DNA of 64,000 nucleotides, from the NCBI GenBank assembly GCA_903813345.2, contig CAIIXF020000003.1:21898931-21962930 (forward strand). Reading direction: 5' to 3'. This DNA is from Owenia fusiformis. Taxonomy: Eukaryota > Annelida > Polychaeta > Sabellida > Oweniidae. Shown one piece after another: positions 1 through 13,200 of the stretch. The position numbers and the translations under genes were made by a program. Every line of letters begins with the position of its first letter. The stretch's first letter is position 1. The notes under the pieces were generated by a model. The model was given only the letters and a program-made list of their open reading frames with translations. It ran no database searches and was not told the DNA's origin.

Positions 1-702
1 TGGCGAATTAAAACAATTATTACAGTTATATATAAAAATATAGCACTGTTTTCCCGGGACTTCGTTTCGCTTAAGCTCACCATCGGGTACAGAAATAAAA
101 AAAACTGATCATTGTCCCGCCAGAGCTAGGCCTATATGTCAACATTTAAAAGTGATAATATTCAAATCGCTTCATTAAAAAGGGGTAATCTTCATATTTG
201 TACCTCAATACTCTGTTTTTTAAACCTGCCATCGTCATTGCGTCAGATAAGTTCCCTTAGATTGCAATTACAAAAAATTACAAAAAAGGATATTTTTGTG
301 ACACTTGGTTCCGCAATATGTAAAGTAAATCAAGTTTCTGTGCAAATGCTTTGGGGTGAATGACTATTTGAATTTAGGCTTCTGGTGGAAAGATATCATA
401 TTTGCCACGAGGAACATCTCGTTCTTCACATAGTCATCGCTTGTCCGCCAAGCATGTTTCGGTTTTCACCGATATGAAGTTAATCATACTTCCTATCGGC
501 GATACATATTTCCTAAATACCTTCTTTAAAGTACGGTCTGTGAAACTAATATCTCACTTTTCTGATAAAGAATGGTGGTCAGGTTTTCGGTCGTTTTTTT
601 TATTTGAGTGAACACCCGTACTTTTCATATGGTTATAGTGTACCGACACAACTATCAATCGCGATCGAACAATGTTAGTTGTGAACTGTGTGTCTGCAAA
701 TG
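1..702. other. Intergenic, nothing recognised
   Basis: AT-rich sequence with only short chance open frames that resemble no protein family I know. No repeat, RNA gene or regulatory motif stands out. Confidence 0.5.
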
Positions 703-748
703 CTTAACATTTCTATATACTTATCCTTAACATTTCTATATACTTATC
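703..748. repeat. 23-bp direct duplication
   Basis: Two identical, adjacent 23-bp copies beginning CTTAACATTTCTATATAC, at 703-725 and 726-748. This is a small local tandem duplication with no evident function. Confidence 0.9.
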
Positions 749-1534
749 CCATTCCAACAATTGTAAGCACGGACTCACCAAAACTCGAAAAGACAAGAAC
801 GTTATCCAAGGCCCAACTAAGACCCTAACCAGTCATGCATAGGGAATCCCCAATATCTAGAACGACGATCTAATGCATAAATAAATGATGTCTTATGCAT
901 CTCCCCCACATATCGAGGACTCCGAATCACGATTTAAAGACAAAAGAACATTTCATTCATACTGCAGTAAGGACAATGCTCAAAAACAACTAGACTAGAT
1001 ACTAGGATAAAGTCATAAAGTTTTTAAATGTATGTTAACTGCTTTGATATTGCAAGTAATCATTGTATGATTTAAAGACTGAGAGCGGGTATAAAAGGCA
1101 GATGGAACAGCCCACAAAAGCCAAATATGGCAGTTTAAAGGTCCAGTTCAAACAAAATGAGAAAATTTTCAAACTTTCTGCTATAACAAGATTGTTATGA
1201 TGAGTTACAAGCTCTTTTTTGTTACAGTGGTTCATGAATCTATAATGACTATAAATTTCAAATCAAATTCTGAAAATGTTGTTTAGTTTTTGTGAAATAA
1301 GACAATTTCTTTTTGTAAATATGCTCATTAGCATAACTGACAGTTTAAATTTCAGCCAATGGGCATCTCTTATCCGTCTAGAAGTAAACAAACATAGCAT
1401 AAGGCTGTATCTCACTTGTAGCAGACCATGTGTTTCTGTTTATGCTGGACATTTAAACTGACCACATTAGCACTGATTGGCTGAGCTGTGACAGCTTGAT
1501 TAATAGCTTCACCCGGGTCCAAATCTCTGGGCCT
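749..1534. other. Intergenic, nothing recognised
   Basis: No supportable gene or motif. The stretch just left of the foldback (about 1320-1530) is slightly richer in GC and might be flanking transposon sequence, but it has no counterpart on the right side. Confidence 0.4.
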
Positions 1535-2298
1535 TTAAGGTGCCATGGAAGTTAACAGGAAATGACAAAACAGGAAGTGACAAAGCCATGCTGGATTTTG
1601 AAAATTTTTTGAAGCAAGATATCAGAGTTCTGTTTGGACCTCTAGTCAGTTTTACTAGTTCCACATATCATTTACATGACTGGGAACACAATGGAAATGG
1701 TCAGAATGACCATAAAAATGATGAAATAACCTTTTCAGCCCTCTGAAAATGTGACTGAAAAATAGCTAAAAGTAGGTGCTCAGGAAAGGTCACTGAACAG
1801 AATCTTTCGATTTCTTCAGAAAACGTGTCCAATATATTGCTCTAAATGATACAATCTTTGAAATTTTAAAAAATTGTCTGAGACAATAATGGCTGTAGTA
1901 AAAAGGTAAATCGATCAATTTTCGATTCTTTTTTTTTCATTTTTTTCTTTTTCTAAGAATGATATCAATTTTTTTTAAATTGTATCATTTTAAGCAATAT
2001 ATTGGGCAGATTTTCTGAAAAAGTCAAAAGATTCTGTTCAGTGACCTTTCCTGAGCACCTACTCTTAGCTGTTTTTCAGGCACATTTTCAGAGGGCTGAA
2101 AAGGTTATTTCATCATTTTTATGGTCATTCTTACCATTTCCGTTGTGTTCCTGGTCATGTAAATGATATGTGGAACTAGTTAAACTGACTGGAGGTCCAA
2201 ACAGAACTCTGTTATCTTGGTTCAAAAAATTTTCAAAATCCAGCATGGCTTTTCACTTCCTGTTTTGTCATTTCCTGTTAACTTCCATAGCACCTTAA
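1535..2298. mobile_element. Foldback (long inverted repeat) element, about 764 bp
   Basis: The left arm (about 1535-1885) reads again in reverse complement in the right arm (about 1965-2298), with scattered mismatches and small indels. An AT-rich, T-run-containing spacer of about 80 bp separates them. Both outer ends are TTAA followed inward by GGTGC. The TTAA could be a piggyBac-type target duplication, but it may simply be the terminal bases of the inverted repeat. No transposase is encoded; the open frame at 1540-1746 lies entirely in the left arm and resembles nothing known. The element is best called a non-autonomous foldback or MITE. A transcript across it would form a very long double-stranded hairpin. 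Confidence 0.85.
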
Positions 2299-2547
2299 GA
2301 ACACATCTACGTTCTGAGGCAATTATTTCTCATATGTTGCATTGTACGCTGTTTATATCTGCAATTAATAGAGGGCGTAGCGATTGATGCAGACATCATA
2401 TGAGAAATGATAATAATTCTCTAATGAATATAAGACCATTTATTTACATTCCCATTAGAAAAAATAATAACGTTCGCTTTTTAAAATGATATTTCAAACA
2501 AAAACATAAGAGGAACGAGAAATAAGAGGGAATAAGCATGAACTCAA
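2299..2547. other. Intergenic with a small inverted repeat
   Basis: AT-rich. Imperfect inverted copies of about 15 bp around the motif TTTCTCATATG sit at about 2322-2336 and 2397-2413, just right of the foldback. Confidence 0.4.
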
Positions 2548-2640
2548 CACTCTTGATTGTACAAAAATACCAAAATAGCATACTTTTTATCCAAACTTTT
2601 AAGAGAAATGGCGGGAAATAAACATGGGCAGACGACATTT
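2548..2640 (-). repeat. Dispersed repeat family A, copy 1
   Basis: Read on the minus strand, this has the full family order: a GTCGTCTGC box, then TTTCCCGCCATTTCTCTT, then a block like AAGTTTGGATAAA, and a terminal block like GTACAATCAAGAGTGT. It is one of thirteen copies in the window with this arrangement. Confidence 0.75.
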
Positions 2641-5600
2641 AAAACCTTGGTTAAGTCTTTGCTCCTCTCATTGAAACATTGTTATCGCCACCTTAAACCT
2701 CGATGATTAAACGAAAATTACTTGAAAGAATTTCTGAATCTGTAAAGTTTCTTTAGTTGTCTGATATGTTTTCTTTGACGATAAACGTGCGGTAGGATAG
2801 TAGGAATAATCAAAAATGAAACTTCTACATTTCATGTACTACATAAGTATCGGTGTTTCGCTAGGAAAAACAAATTACAAGCAAAATAAATAAGCAAAAG
2901 ATTCGGGCTTTAAGCGGGGTAAGTCAAAACGATGTGGTGTAACTCGAAATTAAAGACCGAGGCAAGGAGGAGTGAACGTGAACGAAAATAATCAAAAAGC
3001 TCTTTTAGCATCATCAGTTGGGAAAACATCAACACTGGGAAAAGGTAACAAAAACATTCGAAGAGTAACTGTTTTATTTTCTTAGGGCTCGATTGCCAGT
3101 AGCTGGCGAGGACCATGACAAAGTAAGGCGCATAAACCAGATACTCTCATTTGTTTGAAAAATACAAAACAGCGTATATGTTTGGTGTGATTTCAATGAG
3201 AAAAACATATGTTTCTCGTTGAGCGAAACATGGAGCTATTGCTTCAACCATTAAACAGTTTCCGATATTCTGTCATTTTTGAATCGTTCAGATCAAACAA
3301 AGTAGAACTATCTCCAACAGGTTATCAATTTTCCCTGACCTGTTACTGTGTGTGCAATTACCCGAGACTATCATATGACCCTCAACAATTTTGAATAATT
3401 CAAAACAATTCAAAATGTAATCGCATTCCGTTGAGTAAAATTCGAAATTGCGCAAAATGGCCACGACTAGGAAAAGTGTTGAAACCCCTAGCGTTGTTAA
3501 TTTCTCGTATTACATGGTGTTCCCATAACTCAATATATCCAGGGGCATGTTTACACTTCAAAAATGTATGAAATAAAATTTTATGACCGCGAAATAAAAT
3601 ACATAGAAAAGTAGAGTTTGCTTTCAAACACTTGGAAATGCAAAAAGATCAGACACTTCAGTCAGATTTTAAAAGTAATGGGCGAAGAAAGAAACAGGCA
3701 GGCGATATTTCGTTCACAGGAAGGTGTACTGGAAACTGGTCTCTAGCGAGGTTTAATGGGATCCAGCTGTCTGCTTCTAAAAACCACGTGTGTCTGAAAC
3801 GGGCATCCTCCAATTACTTAACTTTTAATTGGAGCGGTTAATTGCAGACGACCAATTAGCGCCAACCGAACGAGTGTTCTTCTGAATTCCGGAACAGTCT
3901 TCTGGTATTTCTACAAGCTAAAACTGGTCTAAGCAATCCTGGTGTCATAAACATAAGGAATATCACTCCCAAAATCCAGAGTGATTTTGGGCTGTGGATT
4001 TGTTGGGGTTAACGTTTAAGAAAATGTGCAAACAGAGCATTCCAGAGTTGGAATCCCGCTGGGCTGGTGAAATTGCGCGCAGAGCAAGCCCGTCTTGAAA
4101 CCTTCACCAAGCATGTTTCGGATCCAATTAGTGCGATATATACTGCCTGATTTCTGCTCGGGAATCATTTCTGAACTATTAAATGTAAAGCTTATTAGTT
4201 AGAAGGGGGCTGGTATACACATAAAAGCTCGAAAAACCAGCGTGGAGCTACCGAAACGTCATAACATGGGATGGGAAAGTGAGAATGGAGAAACAGAAAC
4301 CAGCTTGTGAAATTCAAGATATTGCGACTAATCAGTTCAGAACTCGCAGCTGCCCGATATCGCTTTAATTCAACGGGAAGGCAAGAAGTGAAGAAACCTG
4401 TGGCCAAATTACCGCCAGCTCTTGTTTATTCCTTGCACTTTCTCCCTTAAAAATATTCTGCAACCTCTCTTTCTTACAATATGTTACAATTTAAAGTCTA
4501 TACTACAAGACTGGCAATTATGTTTTCAATATTTTGAATGCTGCTTGATATGGTTGACACTTCAAATAAGACTGGGTGATGTTTCATTCGTGATATTTCA
4601 CACATTGTCTAAATAAGTTTAATTGAAATGTTCTGTGGATTCCAACTGCGAAAAGAGGAAGTATTTTGTTTACCCAATCTCGCTATATGTATAAAATGAT
4701 AACTTGAACTCTCACTTTTGACCAAAACGAAAACCGATACAGATCAATTCGATTACAAGCTTCAACTAAGGCAGAAACATGCTACATAAACACAACAAAA
4801 TAGTGGCACGATTTATTGAAATCAACCATTCCACAGTAAATGTCAGCGCTATTGAGCCATTTTGTTTTTATTTTGAGTCCTACCACTTATATGTGATTTA
4901 TGACTTTGGGTAATCAAATATGGCATAAACCGGTGTAAAGATAGCGACTACAAATGATCCATATTGAACTCGCGCGTTGGCGAGATGTTATCTCGATAGC
5001 TGCTCTTCATCGTTAATAAATTGCTGTACAGTAAAATATCTTAATTTGTGAAAGCGAAATTCCCATGACAGCTGCGAGGTTGATTGCAGGCGGTTGCAAA
5101 GGTCATTAGAAATGAGCAAAAACGCTGATAAAATACAGTTTAGCCTAGCATCGCTTGTATATGTGATTCTAGTAAGACTTCCAAGAGAGATTCTTCAGTT
5201 AGAAGTGCATCTGCTGATTTCTATTTCCCTCCTTTTCCTTCGAAATATTTAAACGATGCTTCTTGTTTATGCCAATGCATTTTATGTTAAGTTGGTGTTT
5301 GTATATTCAGATTTCGATCATTCAAATTTTCCATGTTATTTGCATTTTCAAAACACGATCATTATATGACATGTTTAGAATATTTTATTTGTATTTAGGT
5401 GTCTCAGTTACAACTTACAGTTTTAATTTCTGTCAAAACAGCGACGTCTAGGCATGATAGCCAACGCGCATTCAATCCGATTTGTAGTCTTAGTTGTCGA
5501 CTAGGAATAACGAGAACATGCGAGCACTTATCGAGGACATTCTGATATATGAGGCCATCACTGAAGTTGATCTCTGAAATGTAGAATACAATCAAACGTA

Positions 5601-8461
5601 TCATCAAACAATTGAAGAGAATTTTAAAAAATGAGATTACACCCGACCGAACAAACAACATCGGCAACACACTCTTTCAAATCTTTAAGTAGCTCTACGG
5701 AGTTGAGATAATTTGAGCTAAGGCATCAAATCTTTGAATGATAAGTAAAAACAAACAAATCCATGTAATTAATCCGATTAGGAAAACAAGACAAGTTCAT
5801 GTTTATATTATAATCACATCGACCCCAAGATAAAGAATGGGGGAACTGTTTTTCTGGGAATACGAGCCCTGATTGCTATGACAACCAATAGCTCTGTGAA
5901 AAAATCTTGTAACTTTCTAACCGCCTCCTTAAATACGACTAATTGTTTCCAATAAACATGTTTGTATGGACTGTAATTTTACTGAAACTTTGAATTGGTA
6001 AATTTCTACGACATGTCACTCAAATGATAAGAAAATGCGTTTGTGTATTTTTATGAATGGATTTTTAAATATTTATGAACTGTTTATTTGTCTATTTTTG
6101 TTCTGAATAAGACTTACATGTATATGTATAATTGCATTCTTATTTCAAGTATATTTTGCTAGGTATTATGTTTCAATGCTCCCGACACATATGTCACAAA
6201 TGAGAAATAAATCTTTTTAAATCATGTCGATAAATTAAAAAAGTATAATTGTTGCAACGATAATATTGCCATAATGTATACACCCTACATTCATGCGATT
6301 CAAAAGAAGATTATACCATGCGGTTCAATAGAACTTTACAAAAGTACATGTTAATTATATGTTACGCGTGTCGCAAATATTTATACAAAATCAAAAACAA
6401 GGATAATAGAATTGAAATAAACGAACATAAAGCGAATAATATTGCAACTACTAGGTATAAATTAAAGAAGAAAACATTGAATAGTTTGAATTGAATTTAA
6501 TAAGTTTTGCTCCATTATAATTAAATAATTTAGTTTCTTTTGTATATTTTTGATGTTATTTTTGCGATGGTTTTGGATACAATAAATTTGTCAATAGCAT
6601 TGATACAAATGTCAGTTTGTCCCAAAGGAGATGCCGATTTCACTGACGATCTTCCATAACCATGGAGTACACGAACACACGTACCAGTCATACCTAATAG
6701 ACAAATTTCAAAAAGGTAATGATATATTTTTCAAAGTTCAAATCGCTGACATATGACTCTCCGTAAGGTCATTTGTCTCCCTAGGGAGAACATATGTTGT
6801 ATTACTCTCATATATGCAAATACGCACAATGGTTTCGTGTTGTCTGACATATCATCAAAAGGTAGTATTACCAGGACTAGAATATTTGACATATATGTCT
6901 ATCGTCTCCCGAAGGAGAGGCAGATGTGGCGGGGTATCTCCCTTAATGGTTTCAGGCAGGCAACACTTTGGCGTGTACCACCCATCGGGTAGGTAAGAAA
7001 ACAACATCAGAAGCCAGTTGATAGTGAGATCAGAACGATGATATTTGACATATGTTCTTCCAATGATAACTGATAACATGAAGCTCAGTTAAACCATACT
7101 TATATATCTGCACTGCCTTTTTCAGGCCTTATGTTAATGCTTATAGGATATCTCTAGTTCATTATATGTGATGTAGTTTTAGACCTTTCCGTATAAGATG
7201 TGCGTTATGCTAGTTCGTAATGTTTAACATAATGACTGAATTGTCTGTAGTAATGTGTATAATTTACATTCTATTAATTACAATTAAATTTGCAGGGTGC
7301 ACGCATTTCGAAAGTGTGCCCGATCCGGGTGATTTATAAATCATCCCTATGGTATGAAAAGTATCAAACAAATTAGCAAAGTAAAATCGCACATACATAT
7401 AAAAATATGGATATGCGTGTGTAATAAAATGAACTATTTGAAGCAAAATTATAGTAACGTCTAACTACCTAAATGCAAATTTACTCTGAGGGAGATTCGG
7501 AAAGAACTATTTTGAGAGATAAAAACATCGTTCAATTACCATGTTGACATTTATGATAATTCGATATATCTAAAATATGGGATATAATAATTCTTAATTA
7601 CTTAATTACTTATACCTACTATATGCCTATTTATTACAAAATTATTTACTATAGGTGTAAAGCATCTGTTTTGTATGTTAGTATGCAAGACAGATAAGTA
7701 ATCTTTAATATTGTTTCTAGGCATTTTATAGAGAAAACTGATTTTGGCTATCAATTTCGAAATTCAGTATATATTAAATTTCAATTTGAAAGTAGTGCGT
7801 TGTGTCCACTAAATTTCTCAAAAAATCATAATTTTTTTTATTGTTCTCAATGAGTAATGACGAAAAAAGTCAAACAAATATGCAAAATAACAATATTCTT
7901 TCATAGGTATTCATACATGTATTCCAAATGGCAGCTATGTAGCATTTTGATGAGCAGACACTGAAAATACATGCAGTTATTTTTAATTGACAATAGTTGT
8001 GTGGTCTCTAGATTTAGATCTGAACTTCCTAAAGCTTATAACACCTTATTATTCTTTGTTTTTATGTTACCCTTGACTACTATCTTTAGTGCTAAAACAA
8101 TCGTAGTCATTCTTACTTCACAGGTAATCGAGTGGGAGACATAATTTCCTGTTCAAACGTTCCTCTGAAATAGAGAAATCTGTTATCTTATCTGTTTAAC
8201 CCTATTATTTGGTGATTTTACTATTTTTTATAGTATTATATATTTTAAAACCTGACCAACGTGACATTTGACATTTTATTTTAGGATGGATTAAAAAACC
8301 AGTGGATGTGGTCAGGGAGAGAATAGTTCTTCATAGGAAGTCCATACTAAGGTTTATTTTACAATATCACAGTAGCAATGTTTTAAATGAAAATAAAGAT
8401 ATATAGAGTCAAATTATCAAAGTATAAGGTATGCACAAATATAATCCATATACTAATGTGC
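2641..8461. other. Intergenic gene desert
   Basis: No supportable gene in 5.8 kb. A somewhat GC-richer part (3600-4420) contains a cluster of homeodomain-type sites (listed separately) and a 9-bp hairpin at 3968-3991 (CCCAAAATC / GATTTTGGG). The block 6740-7080 carries repeated CATATG words and short palindromes and may be an old mobile fragment. The rest is AT-rich with no pattern I can name. Confidence 0.45.
3811..3858. promoter_or_regulatory. Cluster of four TAATTG/CAATTA sites
   Basis: CAATTA at 3811, TAATTG at 3826, TAATTG at 3839 and CAATTA at 3853 lie within 48 bp. The first two are the arms of a near-perfect hairpin (CTCCAATTA / TAATTGGAG). TAATTG is the core bound by many Antp-class homeodomains. 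In AT-rich DNA such words also occur by chance, so this is a weak candidate for a regulatory element. Confidence 0.25.
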
Positions 8462-8556
8462 ATGGAATTACCAAGAAACCAGATACACCTTTCAAATTGT
8501 AAAGAGAAATTAAGTGAAATAAACACGAAAAACTATCAGGTGCAGACGATATTTTC
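8462..8556 (-). repeat. Dispersed repeat family A, copy 2
   Basis: On the minus strand it shows ATCGTCTGC, then TTTATTTCACTTAATTTCTC, then ACAATTTGAA and a diverged right part. The order matches the other copies. Confidence 0.6.
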
Positions 8557-9072
8557 CGAGGAAGTCTATCCACAGGCATTCCTTCACTATGTGCCCAATT
8601 AAATTTAATAAACAGATCTGTGTGTAAACTCATATGCCATTTGAAACCTGACTGTTTGACTGACAGTCATAATTGGACTGTACGAGATTGGCCCCTGATC
8701 ATAAAAAATCACACTTGGCATTTCATTTCACTATTAGCCCACCGACGCTAAACATAGTATTACATATTGTCAGATATATGTATGGATATACTCACGTATA
8801 ACCAAAATTACGTATTATATACAATGCGTGTCTCAATGTTAATTATATCTAGTATTTATTATCATAAACATATTGAATTTTGTGCAGGGGTGTTTTATAT
8901 CTGACACATTTGTATGTTAGAACTGAACATACTTTTTTCTTCATCCAAATGCAAACCCGTTGACTGTTTGATGTGATCCAGATTCGACTGTTATGGAATA
9001 CGGGAAAATCTCCCTATATGATCCAAAGCCCCACTGTGCCGATATTATGATGATCTGCAGATCTAAACCTTT

Positions 9073-9170
9073 GCCGAAAATGTCGTCAGCTAGGATTTTA
9101 TAATTTAATTTTTTAATGAAATCTGAAAGAAATGTCTCATTTTTTGCATTTCTATACAATTTAAGGTGTT
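9073..9170 (+). repeat. Dispersed repeat family A, copy 3
   Basis: It begins with TGTCGTCAGC and ends with GCATTTCTATACAATTTAAG. The central block is diverged but its spacing fits the family. Confidence 0.55.
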
Positions 9171-10149
9171 AACCGCAGCTATGTTTTCTTTTCCCCGTGT
9201 TACTTACTCCAGTTCCGCTCTAATTTGCACTTACAATACGAGCCATATACCATTATTTTAGGTGGTTAATCTCTAAAAGTGAGAATGCTGCAGGCCTGAA
9301 TGCTTTAAGATCACCCAGCTTCTTTAAGATACGATTTTACTCATCAATTTTAACTAGCCACGAATCACAAGTATTCTTTCAGTTTTATATGTCACCACAC
9401 TCCAAATATGCCAATTGTGATTGACATTGATTGACATTTTGGTGAATTCTCGAACAAGCTCTCAAGAAAGAAAGGGCGACAGTTTGAGTTACAGTAACTA
9501 AATTTGAATCACTTGTTTAAAAACTTTTGATAAACACACTATTGTACTACTGTATAAGTGGTAATTTTGCCTAGAAGATTTTAAACAGAAACAAAGTTGG
9601 GAGATGTTTGACCCAAATCAAGAGATATCAATTCACATAGGTATACGAGTTTTACCAATAAGTTATTTCAGCATATGTCATCATTGGGCATTTAGGTAAA
9701 AAGCACTTGATAAAATTACTACTGTATACCGTACCTATTATATCTATGGGATTACAGTCGAAGCAATTTTGCGATTAAACTCAATAATTTATACCCTATT
9801 TCCATATATCCTCACAAACTATCAAATTAACGTTCCTTTATACTACAAAATAATACTGAATAAAAAACCAATTTAACTTAATTAACAAGTTTATTCAGTT
9901 TTTTATTCAATGAAGGGTTATAATTAAGTTGATATTATATCGATGTAATAATTATATTCAATTACATCGGAGTGCTATCCCCCTGTATGATCTCGCGTCA
10001 TGTTTGCAATTGTATTCGACTTAATGGAGAATATATCGTTGTAATTTCTCCTTGAGTCAATCTCAACAGGGCGATGACTTAAAACGTAAATCAAATTACA
10101 AGGGAGCGAAAGCAGCAAGTAATAAAACAAAATGCATTTAGTTTGTGGT
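9171..10149. other. Intergenic, nothing recognised
   Basis: AT-rich. The only structure seen is a 12-bp inverted repeat (TGAATAAAAAAC and its complement) at about 9857-9912, which is expected at this base composition. Confidence 0.4.
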
Positions 10150-10245
10150 ATATATTGTGCAGCAAAGTAAGAAAATTAGGTAGTTCGTTCAAATTTTATA
10201 GAGAAATTGGGCAAAATAATATTAAACGGATGGTATTTTGGGCAG
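10150..10245 (-). repeat. Dispersed repeat family A, copy 4
   Basis: On the minus strand it has CCAATTTCTCTATAAAATTTG, a CTACCTAATTTTCTTA block and a diverged terminal block. The central part is one of the better preserved among the copies. Confidence 0.6.
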
Positions 10246-13200
10246 GGGAAACACACAAAGCAAGTATAATCTTAGGCTGAATTCATATTATTGAAATTAA
10301 ATTCGTTTTTGTGTTTTCGTGTTATTTTGTCTATTCTTCTGGTGTAGGAAATACTATTGTAATTGGCCGCATACGAATATAGCTCATGTTCATAATTTTC
10401 ATACTTATGTTAAAGATTTTCTTACTATCATTTAATTAACTTTCTTAAATTTCTTTTATTTGAGCAATTTATTATATATCTTACATTTGTAGCAAATCCA
10501 GTTATTTGCTCTATTACCCTGTTTTACTATATTTCTCGTTTATAATGATTCTAGTAATATTTGACTAACGGGAATTTCACAGGTGTATATGGCACTCCAT
10601 TGTTGGACTCTCCAAAGGCTTTTGACACCAATCCACAAAAGAGCATTCAGTTGGAATTCGTTTGTCAAATTGGACTCCGGGAGTTCCGAATAAATATTAA
10701 ATCGATACATTTTCAGCGAACGTTTATTTGAACGATGTCCTATTCAAGTTTACTTAAATACACATCCAAAAATAATTGATCAATAGACATAGGGCCATCG
10801 ATTGATAAGACATTTTGTGTTGATATGGTCTCTCGGTCAACAAGTTCGAAGTCGATATCCGTCCATGGGGAGCTGCTGTATTTAATTTCTTTAAACCACA
10901 AAGAAATGTTTACAGTAATCACAGTTGCTCATGAGGAAGATCTCGGTGGCCATTTCTTCAGCCGAAAACTCTGCTCTCCTCAATAAGTGTCACATCGTGA
11001 TAACAAATTTAGCCCAGTGTAAAGTATCCATTGATTTCGTTACATTTTGAAGTAATTTGTACGAATATGTTCAAAATGTTAATGCGTTGTCTTGCTCTTC
11101 ATATTTTGCAATTATTGTAGTGTCAATGCAGATGATAGTTCATATGTATAGTTTAGATTTCATATTTTAGATTTCCAATGAGTGGCAGTTGACGTAACAA
11201 TGCTATATAGATTCTCCCTGTCTTCTAAATAACTATAATCGTGACTTTTCTTAATTTTGAATTAATTGCCGTTGCTATACAGAAGTAGAAAAGAAGAGGT
11301 ACAATTCAAAATGGTCAAAAGTCATTGTGCTTAAATTATCGAGGCGGGTTAAAATAATATTATCTTTGTGTCGATTTGAGTATTTTTAGGTTTACACAAG
11401 GAATGACAAATTTGTTAAAGCATATTAGAGCGTCAGATACTATATTGTCCAGGAATTAACTAAATCAGTTTTATATCAAGGATTTCGTGACTTTATGGGT
11501 GACACTGATATTTAACCATTTATTGGGAATCCGTAAATTACCAAATCAATCATCGTTAGCTTATAGTAAATCCCAGATGTTTAGTAAAATGGATATGAAA
11601 TTTCCATATTGAAAGTTGAAGAGGAGTTTTAGATTAAAATCGCAAATAATCATCTATTAGGCTCTTATCTATGAAAATGTATGTTAACAATAATGTTAAA
11701 TAGATGACGTGTTTTTTAAGATTAGTCAAAAATGTACACTAATACTTGTATATGATGAAGAACACAGTAATAAGTGAATGAAAAAATTAGACTTTTAAGT
11801 TGTAATTTATAATTATAGAACATAAAATTAAACGTTTATATGTCGGACCGCACCAGACGTCAGATAGAGATACTTTTCCAAATAGCATTCCCATATCATA
11901 CCATTCAAAGGTTCAATTTGATTATTGAGTCAAATGCTTGATACCAGTGTTTGGTGTTTGTGGTCTTGAAATATATCCTCTCTTTATTGAACGTAAATTC
12001 GTGAGCAACAAATACGACGCACGGTGGACGACGATAATCTGGTCATGTTACAGAAAAGGTTCATATTTGTTGGCAATGGGTATTCTTAATATTTTACAGA
12101 TAAACAAGTTATTGAATAGTTTTTCTTTGCGTAAAAATACCATTTCATATTTAGTGAAATCTCGTTTACTCCGTTGTTTTAACCTGATGGTTCAATTCTC
12201 CAGACAATTCCATTTAGAGAGATATCCATAGAAATGTATTAAGAGAAGATAACACTCCGTTAGTATTGATTCATTATCAAGTCGATCAATTTTTTTGTTT
12301 CTTTGATCTCATTGTAATATATTTGCATATACCTAGTTCGCACCATACATGTGCAATATTATACAAATCATATACAAATCAGATAATTAATCATATAATT
12401 ATATATCAGAGAGCTTGATACTCGATACAAATCGCTAGAAAGTATACAGTAACTGTTCTGTATTATACAACATGATATTGTACAACACCATGATTGTTGT
12501 TGTCTATGTCATAATTAAAAAAGACTCTGTCGGAAAAACATTTACATAATAAATCGAATTATGATCTCATTGTCATATTCCTCAGACTCTGATTGGTCTA
12601 TGGTCTATTGGTCTAGTGACAAAAAGAGACGATATTCGACGGCTGTTCAAGTGACTGGTAAATATCAAATAATTTCATTATTAATTGGATATCAATAGTG
12701 TTTTATTCCATTAATGTGAGCGGAGATTATAACATTGAATAATAAAACAAACATTTGATTCTATTTTAGATGAACACACTTTCACAAAGTCTAGCTACAA
12801 GACCCTGTGACCCTCTACCCCTCTACTTGACTCCATACCTTCTCACATAGTTGTAGTGGGGAGGCACAGGGGCTTGTTGTTAGACTAGCTTTCACAAAAT
12901 GATATTCCACTAGCCATTGGGCTTCGTGGATATTCTTTGTGAACGAGACTGGGGTATTCACCGAAAATATAATTAAATATTTGTATAATATTGCTTAACA
13001 AAATCATTTTAAAAAAGAATGAATAATGCACATACACATAGAATATCACAAAATATGTGTTATTAACACACACAGCTAACTTTTAGAACAAGTATGTCCA
13101 TGTACTTACATTGCAGCGGTAAGTGTTACATAAAACAAAAACAGATTAAAACATTTAAAGAATGTTATCACGCGTCTATTAAGAATGTCAACTCGTAAGG

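Noticed and set aside
6753-7079. Opposed open frames of 60-79 codons
   Set aside because: They contain repeated CATATG and CTCCC palindromes rather than a protein-like pattern. They are more likely an old repeat.
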